DNA from: Agrobacterium cucumeris | GTDB lineage: Bacteria; Pseudomonadota; Alphaproteobacteria; Rhizobiales; Rhizobiaceae | DNA length: 64,000 nucleotides | Assembly (NCBI RefSeq): GCF_030036535.1 | Contig: NZ_CP080388.1 | Span: 1,731,001 to 1,795,000 of the forward strand | Direction: 5' to 3' | In this document: piece after piece, positions 62,661 to 64,000 of the stretch | How the letters are laid out: each line of letters starts with the position of its first letter | Numbering within the stretch: the first letter of the stretch is position 1 | Translations under genes and position numbers: made by a program | Notes under the pieces: generated by a model | Told to the model about the DNA's origin: nothing | What the model saw: only the letters and a program-made list of their open reading frames with translations | Databases searched by the model: none

Positions 62661-63478
62661 TGCGATTTATCCGCCGCCGCCCGGCCTTCGTCGTCGGCAT
62701 CGCCGTCACCACCTTCCTCGTTGCCGTTGCCCTTTTGTCGCTGGTCTGGACGCCGGTTTCGCCGACCAAGATGCAGATCGTCCAGAAGCTGAAATCGCCA
62801 TTCGTTTATGGCGGCCTCGGCACGGATCATTTTGGCCGCGATGTGCTGTCGATGCTGATGGCCGGCGCGTGGAATTCACTCTCCACCGCCATCGCCGCCG
62901 TCGCCATCGGCGCGTCTGTCGGTACGGCGATTGGCGTCGCGGTCGCGGCCCTGCGCGGTGTCACCGAAACCGTGGTCATGCGCATCTGCGATATCATCTT
63001 CGCCGTGCCGCCCATCCTGTCGGCCATGATGCTCGGTGCCTTCATCGGCACGGGGCGCTTCACCGCCATCATTGCCATCGCCACCTTCATGGTGCCGGTG
63101 TTTGCGCGGCTAACGCTGGGGGCCGCACTGCAGATATGGGCGCGGGAATACATTACCGCTGCCATCAGCATCGGCCAGAACCGCGCCAAGATCACGCTTT
63201 TCCATATCGTGCCGAATATTTCCAACCAGATCATCGTGCAGGTGACGATCCAGCTCGGTCTTGCGATATTGACGGAAGCAGGCCTTTCATTCCTCGGTCT
63301 TGGCATGCCGCCGCCCGCCGCCACCTGGGGACGAATGCTCGCCGATGCCCAGACCTATCTTGGCGCCGCACCCTGGCTTGCCATCATGCCCGGCCTTGCG
63401 ATTGCGCTCGCCGTTTTCGGCCTCAATCTTCTCGGCGATGGCCTGCGTGACCTGCTCGACCCGCGCGATACCAGCTGA
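62657..63478 (+). CDS. ABC permease 2 of second peptide-type importer (DppC-like)
   Basis: A 273-residue permease with an N-terminal membrane segment (FVVGIAVTTFLVAVALLSLVW), GLGTDHFGRDVLSMLMAGAWNSL, the loop AISIGQNRAKITLFHIVPNISNQI and the typical end NLLGDGLRDLLDPRD. The start is the first of two consecutive ATG codons overlapping the previous stop. No ATPase gene follows before the window ends; it may lie after the amidase, or the system may share ATPases with another importer. Confidence 0.9.
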   Translation: MMRFIRRRPAFVVGIAVTTFLVAVALLSLVWTPVSPTKMQIVQKLKSPFVYGGLGTDHFGRDVLSMLMAGAWNSLSTAIAAVAIGASVGTAIGVAVAALRGVTETVVMRICDIIFAVPPILSAMMLGAFIGTGRFTAIIAIATFMVPVFARLTLGAALQIWAREYITAAISIGQNRAKITLFHIVPNISNQIIVQVTIQLGLAILTEAGLSFLGLGMPPPAATWGRMLADAQTYLGAAPWLAIMPGLAIALAVFGLNLLGDGLRDLLDPRDTS

Positions 63479-63531
63479 CCGTTTCAAGCCGATATCGCCC
63501 TTATTTCCTGTTTTTCTGACGAGACGATGCC

Positions 63532-64000
63532 ATGACCGATCTCATAGACCTCAACACGCTCGAAATCCTGGCGCTTTACCGGGATAAGAAGCTTTCGCCA
63601 TCGGAATATTGGCAGGCGGTGGAGGTGCGTATCGATGCCTTCGAACCGGTTGTGAACGCGCTTTACGCTTATGATCCGGAAGATGCTCGCAGGCAGGCGC
63701 TGGCCTCGACGGAACGCTGGCAAAAAGGCGAAACGCTCGGGGCCCTCGATGGCATTCCGGTCTCGCTGAAGGAACTCATCGCCACGAAGGGCCACCCGGT
63801 GCCGCTCGGCACCAGGGCGGTGGAACTGGTGCCTGCGGCTGAAGACGCGCCGGTGGCAGCCCGATGCCGGGAAGATGGCGCGATCATTTACGCCAAGACG
63901 ACTTGCCCGGATTACGGCATGCTCTCTTCCGGCCTTTCCAGTTTCCACAAGCTCAGCCGTAATCCGTGGGATCCCACCCAGAACCCCGGTGGCTCCAGTG
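63532..64000 (+). CDS. Amidase (amidase-signature family), 3' truncated by window edge
   Basis: The first 156 residues of an amidase-signature enzyme, open to the window end. The catalytic lysine region is SLKELIATKG (about residue 80), and the start of the glycine/serine-rich signature, NPWDPTQNPGGSS, lies at the very end, with the cis-Ser and nucleophile regions beyond the window. It follows the second permease by 53 nt on the same strand, suggesting that the importer brings in an amide, amino-acid derivative or peptide that this enzyme hydrolyses. Confidence 0.88.
   Translation, partial: MTDLIDLNTLEILALYRDKKLSPSEYWQAVEVRIDAFEPVVNALYAYDPEDARRQALASTERWQKGETLGALDGIPVSLKELIATKGHPVPLGTRAVELVPAAEDAPVAARCREDGAIIYAKTTCPDYGMLSSGLSSFHKLSRNPWDPTQNPGGSS

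Overview
The window is GC-rich alphaproteobacterial DNA, most likely from an Agrobacterium/Rhizobium-group chromosome. The reasons are a catecholate siderophore locus whose gene content fits agrobactin, iron boxes of the rhizobial RirA (TGA-N9-TCA) type, rhizobial intergenic mosaic repeats, and a typical mix of LysR/LacI/IclR regulators with peptide and polyamine-type ABC importers. All families and sites were read by eye; no database search was run.

Layout. 0-0.65 kb: 3' end of napC (periplasmic nitrate reductase operon). 0.7-1.5 kb: a LysR regulator. 1.8-10.9 kb: a very large RTX protein carrying a metallophosphoesterase domain, followed by its type I ABC exporter and membrane fusion protein. 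11.3-13.2 kb: a Tat-exported PhoX-type phosphatase. 13.3-37.6 kb: the siderophore island. It has a minus-strand operon entC-entE-entB-entA-entD (2,3-dihydroxybenzoate synthesis, activation, and carrier priming). A divergent plus-strand pair follows (Cy-Cy-A NRPS and a VibH-like free condensation domain). A second minus-strand operon holds a ViuB-like reductase, a free aryl carrier protein and a C-PCP-C NRPS. Then come the fepC-D-G-B importer, an FMN monooxygenase, an IclR regulator and a TonB-dependent receptor. 37.8-40.0 kb: glutaryl-CoA dehydrogenase and a divergent LysR regulator. 40.2-47.8 kb: a LacI-headed operon with an ABC importer, a nucleoside hydrolase and adenine deaminase, i.e. purine nucleoside salvage or catabolism. 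47.8-52.2 kb: LysR, an MFS exporter, an M20 amidohydrolase and a phosphoribosyltransferase. 52.4-58.7 kb: an M19 dipeptidase with a complete dipeptide ABC importer. 59.0-64.0 kb: a LysR regulator, a second family-5 binding protein with two permeases, and the start of an amidase that runs off the window.

The most interesting part is the siderophore assembly line. Vibriobactin synthase VibF is a single Cy-Cy-A-C-PCP-C protein. Here the same domain order is cut into two proteins on opposite strands: Cy-Cy-A (plus a decayed carrier domain) and C(decayed)-PCP-C. The adenylation domain must therefore charge its carrier protein in trans. There are also two aryl carrier proteins, one fused to EntB and one free, where vibriobactin uses one. 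With one PCP, this fits agrobactin: spermidine with two direct dihydroxybenzoyl amides and one threonine-derived oxazoline.

Iron control is visible as exact TGA-N9-TCA boxes in the entC/NRPS divergent promoter and just upstream of the TonB receptor. Other regulatory sequence includes a perfect 18-bp LacI-type operator, paired LysR-type inverted repeats at gcdH, several hairpin terminators, and two families of palindromic intergenic repeats. No tRNA, rRNA, CRISPR array, insertion sequence or phage gene was seen.
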